64,000 nucleotides of DNA. Origin: Prevotellaceae bacterium. Its GTDB lineage: Bacteria > Bacteroidota > Bacteroidia > Bacteroidales > Paludibacteraceae. The stretch covers positions 1-64,000 of the forward strand of contig JAISVA010000035.1 of the NCBI GenBank assembly GCA_031271815.1. Direction: 5' to 3'. Of the stretch, positions 34,947 to 42,482 are shown piece by piece. The notes beneath the pieces are model-generated. The model was not told the origin of the DNA. It was given only the letters and a program-made list of their open reading frames with translations, and did not search any database. The translations under genes and the position numbers were made by a program. The stretch's first letter is position 1. Each line of letters begins with the position of its first letter.

Positions 34947-36149
34947 ATGCCACAAACCTCTCATCGCGGGCAAATAATGCCGGAATCGCCGATCCGGAAA
35001 CTGGTTCCGCTGTCGGACAAAGCAAAAGAACGGGGAATTAAAGTGTATCATTTGAATATTGGTCAGCCCGACCTTAAAACGCCTGCCATTGCCCTGGAAA
35101 CAATCCGAAGGATAGATCGTAAAATACTGGAATACAGTCCGAGTGACGGCATCAAAAGCCTGCGCTTGAAGTTAGCCGAATATTACAAAAAATTCAACAT
35201 TAACGTTACGGAAAAAGAGATTATCATCACTACGGGCGGTTCCGAAGCGGTAAATTTTGCCTTTATGGCATGTCTTGATCCGGGCGATGAGATTATTGTT
35301 CCCGAACCGGCGTATGCCAATTACACGGCCTTTGCTATTGCCGCCGGAGCCATCATAAAACCGGTTATTTCGACTATCGAAGAGGGATTTGCCCTGCCGC
35401 CGGTCGAAAAATTTGAGGAACTGATTACTCCACGCACCAAAGGGATCCTCATTTGCAACCCAAATAATCCGACCGGCTATCTCTACACGCGGGACGAAAT
35501 GAACCAAATTCGCGATTTAATCAAAAAATACGACCTTTACCTTTTTTCGGACGAGGTATATCGCGAATTCTGCTACACCGGCGCGCCTTACATTTCGGCT
35601 TTCCATTTAAAGGGAATCGAAGGAAACGTGGTGCTGTTCGATTCCGTTTCCAAGCGATACAGCGAATGTGGTATCCGCGTCGGCGCACTGGTAACCAAAA
35701 ACAGGGAGGTGTATAACAATGTGATGAAATTTTGTCAGGCACGGTTAAGTCCGCCGCTACTCGGACAAATCGCAGCCGAAGCCTCTATGGATACGCCGGA
35801 TGAGTATATGCTGGAAATGTATAACGAATACGTCGGACGGCGAAAATTCCTGATTGACGGGCTAAACCGCATTCCGGGCGTTTACTCCCCTATCCCGATG
35901 GGCGCGTTTTATACCGTTGCACGGCTGCCGATTGACGATGCGGATAAGTTTTGCGCATGGCTGCTCTCCGACTTCGAATACGAAGGACAAACCGTAATGA
36001 TGGCTCCTGCCTCCGGTTTCTACACCTCGAACAAATTGGGAAAAAACGAAGTGCGCATTGCCTACGTGTTGGATAAAAATGAGCTTTCGAGCGCACTGCT
36101 TGTACTTCAAAAGGCGTTGGAGGTTTATCCGGGAAGAACGAATCAATAG
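34947..36149 (+). CDS. class I/II pyridoxal-phosphate aminotransferase
   Basis: A 400-aa fold-type I aminotransferase of the aspartate aminotransferase family. The PLP lysine is K236 (DSVSKRYSECGIRVG). Other cofactor contacts are visible: GGSEAV (97-102), NPNNPTG (171-177) and SDEVYREF (201-208). The substrate-contacting N-terminal loop reads LNIGQPDLKTP. Whether it works on aspartate, aromatic amino acids or another substrate cannot be read. It is preceded by a full promoter and followed by a MITE-like inverted repeat, and so is probably monocistronic. Confidence 0.92.
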   Translation: MPQTSHRGQIMPESPIRKLVPLSDKAKERGIKVYHLNIGQPDLKTPAIALETIRRIDRKILEYSPSDGIKSLRLKLAEYYKKFNINVTEKEIIITTGGSEAVNFAFMACLDPGDEIIVPEPAYANYTAFAIAAGAIIKPVISTIEEGFALPPVEKFEELITPRTKGILICNPNNPTGYLYTRDEMNQIRDLIKKYDLYLFSDEVYREFCYTGAPYISAFHLKGIEGNVVLFDSVSKRYSECGIRVGALVTKNREVYNNVMKFCQARLSPPLLGQIAAEASMDTPDEYMLEMYNEYVGRRKFLIDGLNRIPGVYSPIPMGAFYTVARLPIDDADKFCAWLLSDFEYEGQTVMMAPASGFYTSNKLGKNEVRIAYVLDKNELSSALLVLQKALEVYPGRTNQ

Positions 36150-36160
36150 AAAACTGATGA

Positions 36161-36302
36161 GGCTGTCTCAAAAGTCTTTTTGAACGCAGATGACACGGAT
36201 GAACGCGGATTTTTTAAATCATTGATAATTAGTTATATATAAAATTCCTATTCGTGTGTTATCTATGAAGATCCGTGTCATCCGCGTTCTTTTGAGACAG
36301 CC
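36161..36302. repeat. MITE-like inverted repeat with GGCTGTCTCAAAA ends
   Basis: The outer arms GGCTGTCTCAAAA (36161-36173) and TTTTGAGACAGCC (36290-36302) are perfect. The inner arms at 36182-36200 and 36271-36289 match with one mismatch (GAACGC-GATGACACGGAT). The centre is AT-rich. The left arm has an extra 8 bases. Such ends resemble insertion-sequence termini, but no transposase is present. Confidence 0.8.
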
Positions 36303-36336
36303 CGGAATTAGAATAAATTAATTGGAAATCAGACAG

Positions 36337-36367
36337 TTGAAAACATTATAAAAAACAATTAATTTTG
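36337..36367 (+). promoter_or_regulatory. promoter of the LolC/E-like gene, very close to its start codon
   Basis: TTG (36337-36339), 20 bases, TAATTTTG (36360-36367). The ATG at 36372 begins only 4 bases after the -7 element, about where transcription should start, which predicts a leaderless or nearly leaderless mRNA. Confidence 0.5.
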
Positions 36368-36371
36368 CAAA

Positions 36372-37619
36372 ATGAACTTCGAGCTATTCATCGCCAAACG
36401 TATCCATTTCAGTAAAAAAGGAGGAAAAATGGTCTCCCGACCCGCTGTGCGTATCGCGATAGGCGGCATTGCGACCGGACTTGCCGTAATGATTCTGGCA
36501 GTGGCGATTGTAATCGGATTCAAGCAGGAAGTTAGAAATAAACTTATTGGTTTCGGGTCGCACATTCAAATAAGCGCGTCGTTTAATAATCAAACTTACG
36601 AAACAGAACCGTTGGTTGCAGACAGTTCACTGATAGAGAAAATCGCTGCCATTCCTCAAGTCAAACATGTTCAACAATTTGCTACCCAGCCCGGAATTAT
36701 CAAAACGGATGAAAATTTCCAGGGAATTGTACTGAAAGGCGTTGATAAAGACTTTGACTGGGATTTTTTTCAATCCAACTTAGTAGCAGGGAATACTTTT
36801 CAGGTCGTTGATTCCGTCTCGGAAAAGAGCGTGATTATTTCGCAAAAAATATCAAATTTACTTCAGCTTCATGTCGGAGATGATTTCCTGACCTATTTTA
36901 TCATTGACGGTAAAGTGCGCGTTCGCCCTTTTACCGTGCAGGGTATCTATTCCACCGGATTTAATGAATACGACAAGCTTTTCATCATCGGCGACATCAA
37001 GCATATTCGCCGGTTAAATAATTGGGAAGAAAATCAAGTCGGCGGGATTGAAATATTAATCAACGATTATGACGACCTGGATAACGCATACAGGCAGGTA
37101 TTCGACATTGCCGGCAACCGGTTTGACGAGCACGGCTCTTCTTATGTGCTGCGTACAATCAAACAAATAAATCCACAAATATTCGGCTGGTTGGATTTGT
37201 TAGACATTAATGTAGTAATCATTCTCGGTTTGATGACGTTAGTGGCAGGTTTTACAATGATTTCCGGGCTTTTAATTCTGATTCTGGAACGTACAAATAT
37301 GATCGGCATACTGAAAGCGCTGGGAGCTGATAATTGGAGTATCCGCAAAATATTCCTGTATCATTCCTACTTTCTGGTCGGAAAAGGAATGATTATCGGA
37401 AACCTGATCGGGTTGTTGATTTGTTACGTGCAAAACCGTTTCGGCATTATTCATCTTGACCCGAATACGTACTATGTGGATACCGTTCCGATATACCTTA
37501 CTATTCCAAGCATCCTGATTATCAACGCAGGAACGCTTATTGCTTCTATTCTGATGTTGACAGGACCTTCGTATATAATTACTAAAATCAGTCCGGCAAA
37601 GTCGATTAAGTTTGAGTGA
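36372..37619 (+). CDS. LolC/LolE-like ABC transporter permease (FtsX family)
   Basis: A 415-aa inner-membrane permease of the lipoprotein-releasing/MacB-FtsX type. One helix near the N-terminus (AIGGIATGLAVMILAVAIVIGF, about 28-49) is followed by a large periplasmic domain (about 50-275) and three C-terminal helices (INVVIILGLMTLVAGFTMISGLLILIL, a middle helix, and IPSILIINAGTLIASILMLTG), ending in the conserved PAKSIKFE. In E. coli such permeases work with LolD to move lipoproteins from the inner membrane to LolA. No ATPase is adjacent. The N-terminus NFELFIAKRIHFSKKG is typical for the Bacteroidota family, which supports the first ATG even though it nearly abuts the promoter. Confidence 0.9.
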   Translation: MNFELFIAKRIHFSKKGGKMVSRPAVRIAIGGIATGLAVMILAVAIVIGFKQEVRNKLIGFGSHIQISASFNNQTYETEPLVADSSLIEKIAAIPQVKHVQQFATQPGIIKTDENFQGIVLKGVDKDFDWDFFQSNLVAGNTFQVVDSVSEKSVIISQKISNLLQLHVGDDFLTYFIIDGKVRVRPFTVQGIYSTGFNEYDKLFIIGDIKHIRRLNNWEENQVGGIEILINDYDDLDNAYRQVFDIAGNRFDEHGSSYVLRTIKQINPQIFGWLDLLDINVVIILGLMTLVAGFTMISGLLILILERTNMIGILKALGADNWSIRKIFLYHSYFLVGKGMIIGNLIGLLICYVQNRFGIIHLDPNTYYVDTVPIYLTIPSILIINAGTLIASILMLTGPSYIITKISPAKSIKFE

Positions 37620-37623
37620 TTTT

Positions 37624-37650
37624 CTTGAACCGTGTTTTCACAAGATTTAG
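37624..37650 (+). repeat. half copy of the CTGAACCGGG-type repeat
   Basis: CTTGAACCGTGTTTTCACAA followed by GATTTAG resembles the left arm of the 32272-32355 repeat. No matching right arm is present. It fills the short gap between two convergent genes and overlaps the flippase stop codon. Confidence 0.6.
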
Positions 37651-39128
37651 ACAAATTTATTCACCACCGGAATGGCGTTCAACGGCAAATCTCTTTTCAC
37701 AATCAATCCTAAATACAATAGTAACAAACCGGTATTTTGCACATATTTGAGCCATCCTTCCGCAGGCGAGAAATAACTGACGGCAAACAGTCCCATTGCA
37801 GTAACGGTATAAAGCCCGATAGATTTCAAATCATACGCCACCGGATAATATTTTTGTCCGTAATAATAGGAAATCAGCATCACCGCCAGGTAGCAGACAA
37901 AAGAAGCGGCTGCCGATGCGACATAACCGAAGTGCGGAACGAATAAAATATTCACTGCCAGCGTAATAACTAATCCGACTACTGAAAAATAAGCTCCATA
38001 TTGCGTTTTGTCTATCAGCTTGTACCACAACGAAAGATTGAAAAAAATGCCTTGAAAAAGGTAAGAGAGCAGAATAATCGGGACAATTTTCAACCCTTCC
38101 CAGTAATCATCCCGGATAATGTACTTCAAAATATCCAGGTAAAACATCATTCCCAGGAAAATAAGCAGCGAAAAAATGATGAAAAACTTCATTGCATCGG
38201 CGTATTCTCCACGCTTGTCGCTCCCTTTATTTTGAGCAAAAATAAACGGCTCGTAAGCATACCGGAATGCTTGCGTGAAAACCATCATCACCATTGCCAC
38301 TTTGAAACAGGCGCCGTAAATCCCGAGTTGCGCATTGGCGATTTCACGGTCGGGCAACAAATATGGAAAGATGATTTTGTCCACAGTCTGGTTCATTATC
38401 CCTGCAATTCCAAGCACCAGCAGCGGCAGCGAATATTGCAGCATTTCTTTGAGCAGGCTGAAATCCACGCGAAAACTTGCTTTCCTTATCTCCGGAATAA
38501 GCAGCAGTATGGTGACAATGGTAGAAAAAAAGTTGGCAATCAGCACATAGCCGACACCATAAGCGGGGTTATAGAACCAGTCAACCAGCGAAGGCGCTAC
38601 TTCCTGCAATTTCGGACAGGCAACTAAGAAAAAGAGATTAAAAAAGATGTTTACAAATATGGCAACCAATTTCAGTCCGGCAAACCGGAAAGCCCTGTTT
38701 TGAAAACGAAGGCAGGCAAACGGAATAGCGCTGAAAGCATCCAACGCAACAATGACGCACATAATTGCAATATATTCGGAATGAAGATGGTAACCGAGCA
38801 AATCGGCAACAGGTTGCCTCAGCAGCACGCACGAAATCATAAACAGCAGCGAGGTAGAGGCAATACAGAGCAAAGAGGTGCTGTAAACCTCTGTTCCGTC
38901 TCCCTTCTGCTTGTTCATGAAGCGGAAAAAACCGGTTTCCATTCCGTATGTGAGAATCACGAGCAGCAGCGCTGTCCACGCATAAAGGTTGGTAATCACA
39001 CCGTATTCAGCCGAACTTGCCAGCACATACGTATAAAGCGGCACCAAACCCCAATTTAAAAATTTCCCCACAATGCTGCTAAGTCCGTAAATAGCCGTTT
39101 CCTTAGCCAATTTTTTCATTTCTGCCAT
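37647..39128 (-). CDS. polysaccharide/oligosaccharide flippase (Wzx/MATE-like)
   Basis: A membrane protein of about 493 aa with roughly 12-14 hydrophobic helices, matching the oligosaccharide flippase family (polysaccharide biosynthesis protein, MVF superfamily). It would flip undecaprenyl-linked glycans across the inner membrane. The start AEMKKLAKETAIYGLSSIVGKFLNW is typical. The frame continues to a TTG at 39158; the ATG at 39128 is preferred and lies downstream of the -7 element. No glycosyltransferases are nearby, so the glycan is unknown. Confidence 0.87.
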   Translation of the reverse strand: MAEMKKLAKETAIYGLSSIVGKFLNWGLVPLYTYVLASSAEYGVITNLYAWTALLLVILTYGMETGFFRFMNKQKGDGTEVYSTSLLCIASTSLLFMISCVLLRQPVADLLGYHLHSEYIAIMCVIVALDAFSAIPFACLRFQNRAFRFAGLKLVAIFVNIFFNLFFLVACPKLQEVAPSLVDWFYNPAYGVGYVLIANFFSTIVTILLLIPEIRKASFRVDFSLLKEMLQYSLPLLVLGIAGIMNQTVDKIIFPYLLPDREIANAQLGIYGACFKVAMVMMVFTQAFRYAYEPFIFAQNKGSDKRGEYADAMKFFIIFSLLIFLGMMFYLDILKYIIRDDYWEGLKIVPIILLSYLFQGIFFNLSLWYKLIDKTQYGAYFSVVGLVITLAVNILFVPHFGYVASAAASFVCYLAVMLISYYYGQKYYPVAYDLKSIGLYTVTAMGLFAVSYFSPAEGWLKYVQNTGLLLLYLGLIVKRDLPLNAIPVVNKFV

Positions 39129-39166
39129 AACTGTTCCGTCGCTTTCCGTTAAAATCAAAAGATTGG

Positions 39167-39174
39167 CAAATATA
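39167..39174 (-). promoter_or_regulatory. -7 promoter element for the flippase gene
   Basis: Minus-strand TATATTTG matches TAnnTTTG and lies 39 bases before the chosen ATG. Confidence 0.4.
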
Positions 39175-39276
39175 TCGAATAAAATTCTATTTGTGTTATA
39201 AGAAATCTATCTAAAAAAATTTACATTTGTGCGAATACAGGAAACAGGTTGAATTAAAACGTTAATATGAAATTCT

Positions 39277-39648
39277 ATGCTGGAATTTATTTACATATTG
39301 CATGTTACTCTTCTAATTTTACACGAAATAGAATCAGGCTATGAAAAAGAATGGGAAATTCTGCGCTTACCCGGAAGAATAACCGGATTTTTACTCCTTC
39401 ATATTCCCATCATATTCATTTTTTCTATGGTTTTACGGCATTATTATGTATCCTCAAGCAAGAGGAATTCTTCCTATTTTAATAGGAATAACCGGTTTTA
39501 TTCCATTTTTAGTACATAAAATTATTATAAAAAAAAGGAGCATTTCAACAAGCCTGTTTCCAATATAATTATAATTGGCAATATACTTTCCGGAATAATA
39601 CTAATTCTTATCAGAATCTTGGACATTGCCTCAATTTATCCTGCTTAA
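39277..39648 (+). pseudogene. frameshifted small membrane-protein gene (possibly DUF6713-like)
   Basis: Frame 1 from ATG 39277 encodes LEFIYILHVTLLILHEIESG and on to HIPIIFIFSM, then loses sense. Near 39433 the reading passes to another frame (FYGIIMYPQARGILPILIG, then FIPFLVHKIIIKK), and at the A8 run 39529-39536 it returns to frame 1 (EHFNKPVSNIIIIGNILSG) to a TAA at 39646-39648. Joined, this gives a coherent four-helix protein of about 124 residues, with a His-Glu near the start as in DUF6713-type proteins. Either a decayed gene or two base errors in the assembly; the homopolymer makes the second quite possible. The end overlaps the convergent dehydrogenase gene by 18 bases. Confidence 0.6.
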
Positions 39649-40584
39649 CAGCTTTTCTCCGCGAAAAAACCGGGTGATATTCTCCGCTGCATACCGGCTC
39701 ATCGCATTTCTTCCGTCAATGGTTGCCGTGCCGTTGTGCGGCGAAAGGACAACATTGTCCATCGTGAGCAGTTGCGGTGTAATATCCGGCTCGTGTTCAT
39801 AGACATCCAATCCCGCTCCGCCAAGATGTCCCGACGCTAAACTCCGGACAAGCGCCTTTTCATCAATCACTGCTCCTCGGGCGGTATTAATGAGAATAGC
39901 ACTTTTTTTCATTCGGTTCAACTCGTTTTCGCCAATCAAGTGAAAAGTATCTTCGGTCAGCGGCATATTGAGAGAGATGTAATCGGAAGTTTGTAATAAA
40001 TCATTGAAAGAAAGATAAGTAGAATCATATCGTTGTTCCGTCTGCGCATCCAGGCGATTCCGGTTATGGTAAGTAACCTTCATTCCGGAAGCGACGGCGC
40101 GGCGCGCTATAGCCTGCCCGATTCGTCCCATTCCGATTATCCCAAGGGTTTTCCCGTAAAGTCCCGTTCCAAGGTTTTCCAATACGCCCCATTTTATGGC
40201 GCCTTCGCGCAATTTCCGGTCACACTCCGGAATTCGGCGCGCCACGGCAGCCATTAGCGAGAATGCAAGTTCGGCGGTCGGTTCAATTACCGGATCGGGC
40301 GTGTTTGTTACGGCAATACCTTTTTGAGTAGCGTAACCGACATCTATATTATTATATCCTACACCATAATTTGCAATGATTTTCAGCTTTTTACCGGCAT
40401 CAATCAACTTCCTGTTTACCGTCAGATTAAACATCGGCAACAGCGCATCGCAATCCCCGATTTGCATCGATAGCTCCTCTTGGGTAAAAACTTTTTCCGG
40501 CGGGAAAATTAAATCAAACTCCTTTTCCAGTTCTACAAATCCTTCGCGGAAAAGATTATATGTGATTAATACTTTTTTTCTCAT
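39631..40584 (-). CDS. D-isomer specific 2-hydroxyacid dehydrogenase
   Basis: A 317-aa NAD(P)-dependent oxidoreductase. The nucleotide-binding fold begins at LGIIGMGRIGQAIARRA (GxGxxG). The catalytic Arg is in INTARGAVIDEKALV, the Glu in DVYEHEPDI, and the His in LSPHNGTAT. The substrate-binding loop NYGVGYNNIDV and the TPDPVIEPTAELAF segment suggest a glyoxylate/hydroxypyruvate reductase or gluconate 2-dehydrogenase-like enzyme, but the exact 2-oxoacid cannot be assigned. Length is normal. It is monocistronic. Confidence 0.92.
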   Translation of the reverse strand: MRKKVLITYNLFREGFVELEKEFDLIFPPEKVFTQEELSMQIGDCDALLPMFNLTVNRKLIDAGKKLKIIANYGVGYNNIDVGYATQKGIAVTNTPDPVIEPTAELAFSLMAAVARRIPECDRKLREGAIKWGVLENLGTGLYGKTLGIIGMGRIGQAIARRAVASGMKVTYHNRNRLDAQTEQRYDSTYLSFNDLLQTSDYISLNMPLTEDTFHLIGENELNRMKKSAILINTARGAVIDEKALVRSLASGHLGGAGLDVYEHEPDITPQLLTMDNVVLSPHNGTATIDGRNAMSRYAAENITRFFRGEKLLSRIN

Positions 40585-40702
40585 TATAAGATAGTTTGTG
40601 TTGCAAACCTGTGGTATAGCACTGTTTTCATTTTCTTCTGCAAAGCTCTAATCCCAATAAGGATTTTCGACTCAATATTAAATCCTTTTATTATTTATGT
40701 TG

Positions 40703-40740
40703 AAAAAACAGCCGCCCGACGTGAATCGAACAGCTGTTTT
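40703..40740 (-). terminator. rho-independent terminator after the OmpA-family gene
   Basis: On the minus strand AAAACAGC (40740-40733) pairs with GCTGTTTT (40712-40705) and continues into a run of six T residues in all (40708-40703). It lies about 30 bases past the stop codon. Confidence 0.75.
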
Positions 40741-40771
40741 CTATTTAACATTCTTTATATCCTCACCAGCG

Positions 40772-42199
40772 TTATTCTGATTTAAGAACAACTTTACCGT
40801 CTTGTCGAACGATAAACTCAACACGTCTGTTAAGCGCTCTTCCTTCGGCAGTACTGTTAGTTGCAATAGGTTCGGTCAAGCCTTTACCTTCATAGGTAAG
40901 CCTGTATTCCGACACTCCGTAACGGATCAAATAGTTACGCACGGAAAGAGCTCTTCTGCGTGACAAATCCAAATTGAATGCGGCTGCACCCACATTATCC
41001 GTATGTCCGATGATTTCCAGCATGTATCCCGGATTTTCCTTCATAATAGTTACAACATTATCCAAAATCGGATAGGAAACCGGTTTTATATCTGCTTTGT
41101 TTGTTTCAAAGTGAATACCATGCAAGGCTTCGTTAAATACCTGTCTGATACGTTCTTCGCTAATAGTTTTTACTGTTTCTTTCTCAACTACAACGGTATC
41201 CGGTTTTTTTGCCAATTCGGCTTCCAGCCACGCAATTTTTTCGGTGTTATTGATGCAGCATGTATCCTGCAGAGCCATTTCAGCAACAAGCAGTTCCATC
41301 AGCGCTAACCGTTCTTCAAGCTCTCTTGTGTCCGGATCGCCGTAGCTGTAGTTACGCACATGAACTTCTTTACCGAAGTGAGGTTTGTAACGTAATGTTA
41401 AAGTAAGAAGTTCAAAGGCATCATTCCAGTTTCCTTCTCTTATATTTTCAACGTATCCTTCAAAATTATCCTTATCATGCATGCGATACTCTGCTTTAAG
41501 CCCGACTGCAAAATGCTTGCTGAAATTATACTCAAGCAACCCTGCAAAAGGCCAGACCCAGGCATTTCCGCCTTTCAAATCCATTGGTTTTCCATACGCA
41601 TCACGTATTTCATCCCCGTTGTTCCTGTTTGTCATTTTTGCATTATATCTGGACATACCCATACCGATATTGAAGAATATTCCCCACTTTTGCGGTCTGG
41701 TTTTATAAAACAGATTCAACAGGTTAATAGATAAATAAATGTCCAGTTCATTTGAAAACCCGTTCAGATGATCGATATCCGTATTCGCATAATAAGGTAT
41801 GGCGGTATATTCCAAACCTAATCCCCAAATCGGATTGAACGAACGTTCTATAAACCCGTTAAAACCCCAATCCAGGCGGGCAGTCGGAAGCACCCGTTTA
41901 GCGGATTCATAGATGTCGCCATCAAACAGACTACCTCCGACACCGACTCCTGCCGACCAGTGTGCAAACTCCTTATCACGATCCAACGTATAAAAAAGGA
42001 TAGGACCTCCCAGTACACTGTTTTCCTGGCCGGCCATTTGCCGCACCGGAGTTGTTCTCCTGACAAGATTATCGGATATCTGACGCCCTCCGGCTGTTTC
42101 AAAACGCTCTGTTACCTGTCGTCTTTCCTGTGCCGAAACAAATCCAGTTGTCGAAACGACAACTAACGCAATAACTAATAAATATAATTTTCTTTTCAT
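40772..42199 (-). CDS. OmpA-family outer-membrane protein
   Basis: A 475-aa protein with a signal peptide (1-23, GFVSAQ), an N-terminal beta-barrel (about 60-290; WSAGVGVGGSLFDGDIYE, WGLGLEYTAIPYYAN), a short coiled-coil-like linker (LEERLALMELLVAEMALQD) and a C-terminal peptidoglycan-binding OmpA domain (about 350-465). The domain shows FETNKADIKPVSYPILDNV, EIIGHTDNVGA and NLDLSRRRALSVRNYLI, including the Asp and Arg that hold diaminopimelate. It should link the outer membrane to the wall. The frame extends 15 codons upstream, but the ATG at 42199 starts the signal peptide. Confidence 0.92.
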   Translation of the reverse strand: MKRKLYLLVIALVVVSTTGFVSAQERRQVTERFETAGGRQISDNLVRRTTPVRQMAGQENSVLGGPILFYTLDRDKEFAHWSAGVGVGGSLFDGDIYESAKRVLPTARLDWGFNGFIERSFNPIWGLGLEYTAIPYYANTDIDHLNGFSNELDIYLSINLLNLFYKTRPQKWGIFFNIGMGMSRYNAKMTNRNNGDEIRDAYGKPMDLKGGNAWVWPFAGLLEYNFSKHFAVGLKAEYRMHDKDNFEGYVENIREGNWNDAFELLTLTLRYKPHFGKEVHVRNYSYGDPDTRELEERLALMELLVAEMALQDTCCINNTEKIAWLEAELAKKPDTVVVEKETVKTISEERIRQVFNEALHGIHFETNKADIKPVSYPILDNVVTIMKENPGYMLEIIGHTDNVGAAAFNLDLSRRRALSVRNYLIRYGVSEYRLTYEGKGLTEPIATNSTAEGRALNRRVEFIVRQDGKVVLKSE

Positions 42200-42482
42200 A
42201 AGTGAAATAATAAATGGTTTCGTACTAAATTTTACATATAACAAATAAAAGACCTTATAAAATGAGCGGGTAAAGTTAATTATTATTAATGAAATGCCAA
42301 ATAAAAAAACAAAAAAACAAAAACTTGTTTAAACATATACCTAATTAATTGATTATATTGACATTAAATATAATCCACAAACTGTTAATTGATAAACAGG
42401 CTTTTGGTTATCGCGACAAACTTTTTTTCAATTCGGGATGTTCTATAAAAAAATTACCTTAAAATCCATAAAATTATTTTTT

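Noticed and set aside
38001..38627. 208-codon plus-strand frame
   Set aside because: Antisense to the flippase gene, rich in His/Gln/Lys as expected for the complement of membrane helices.
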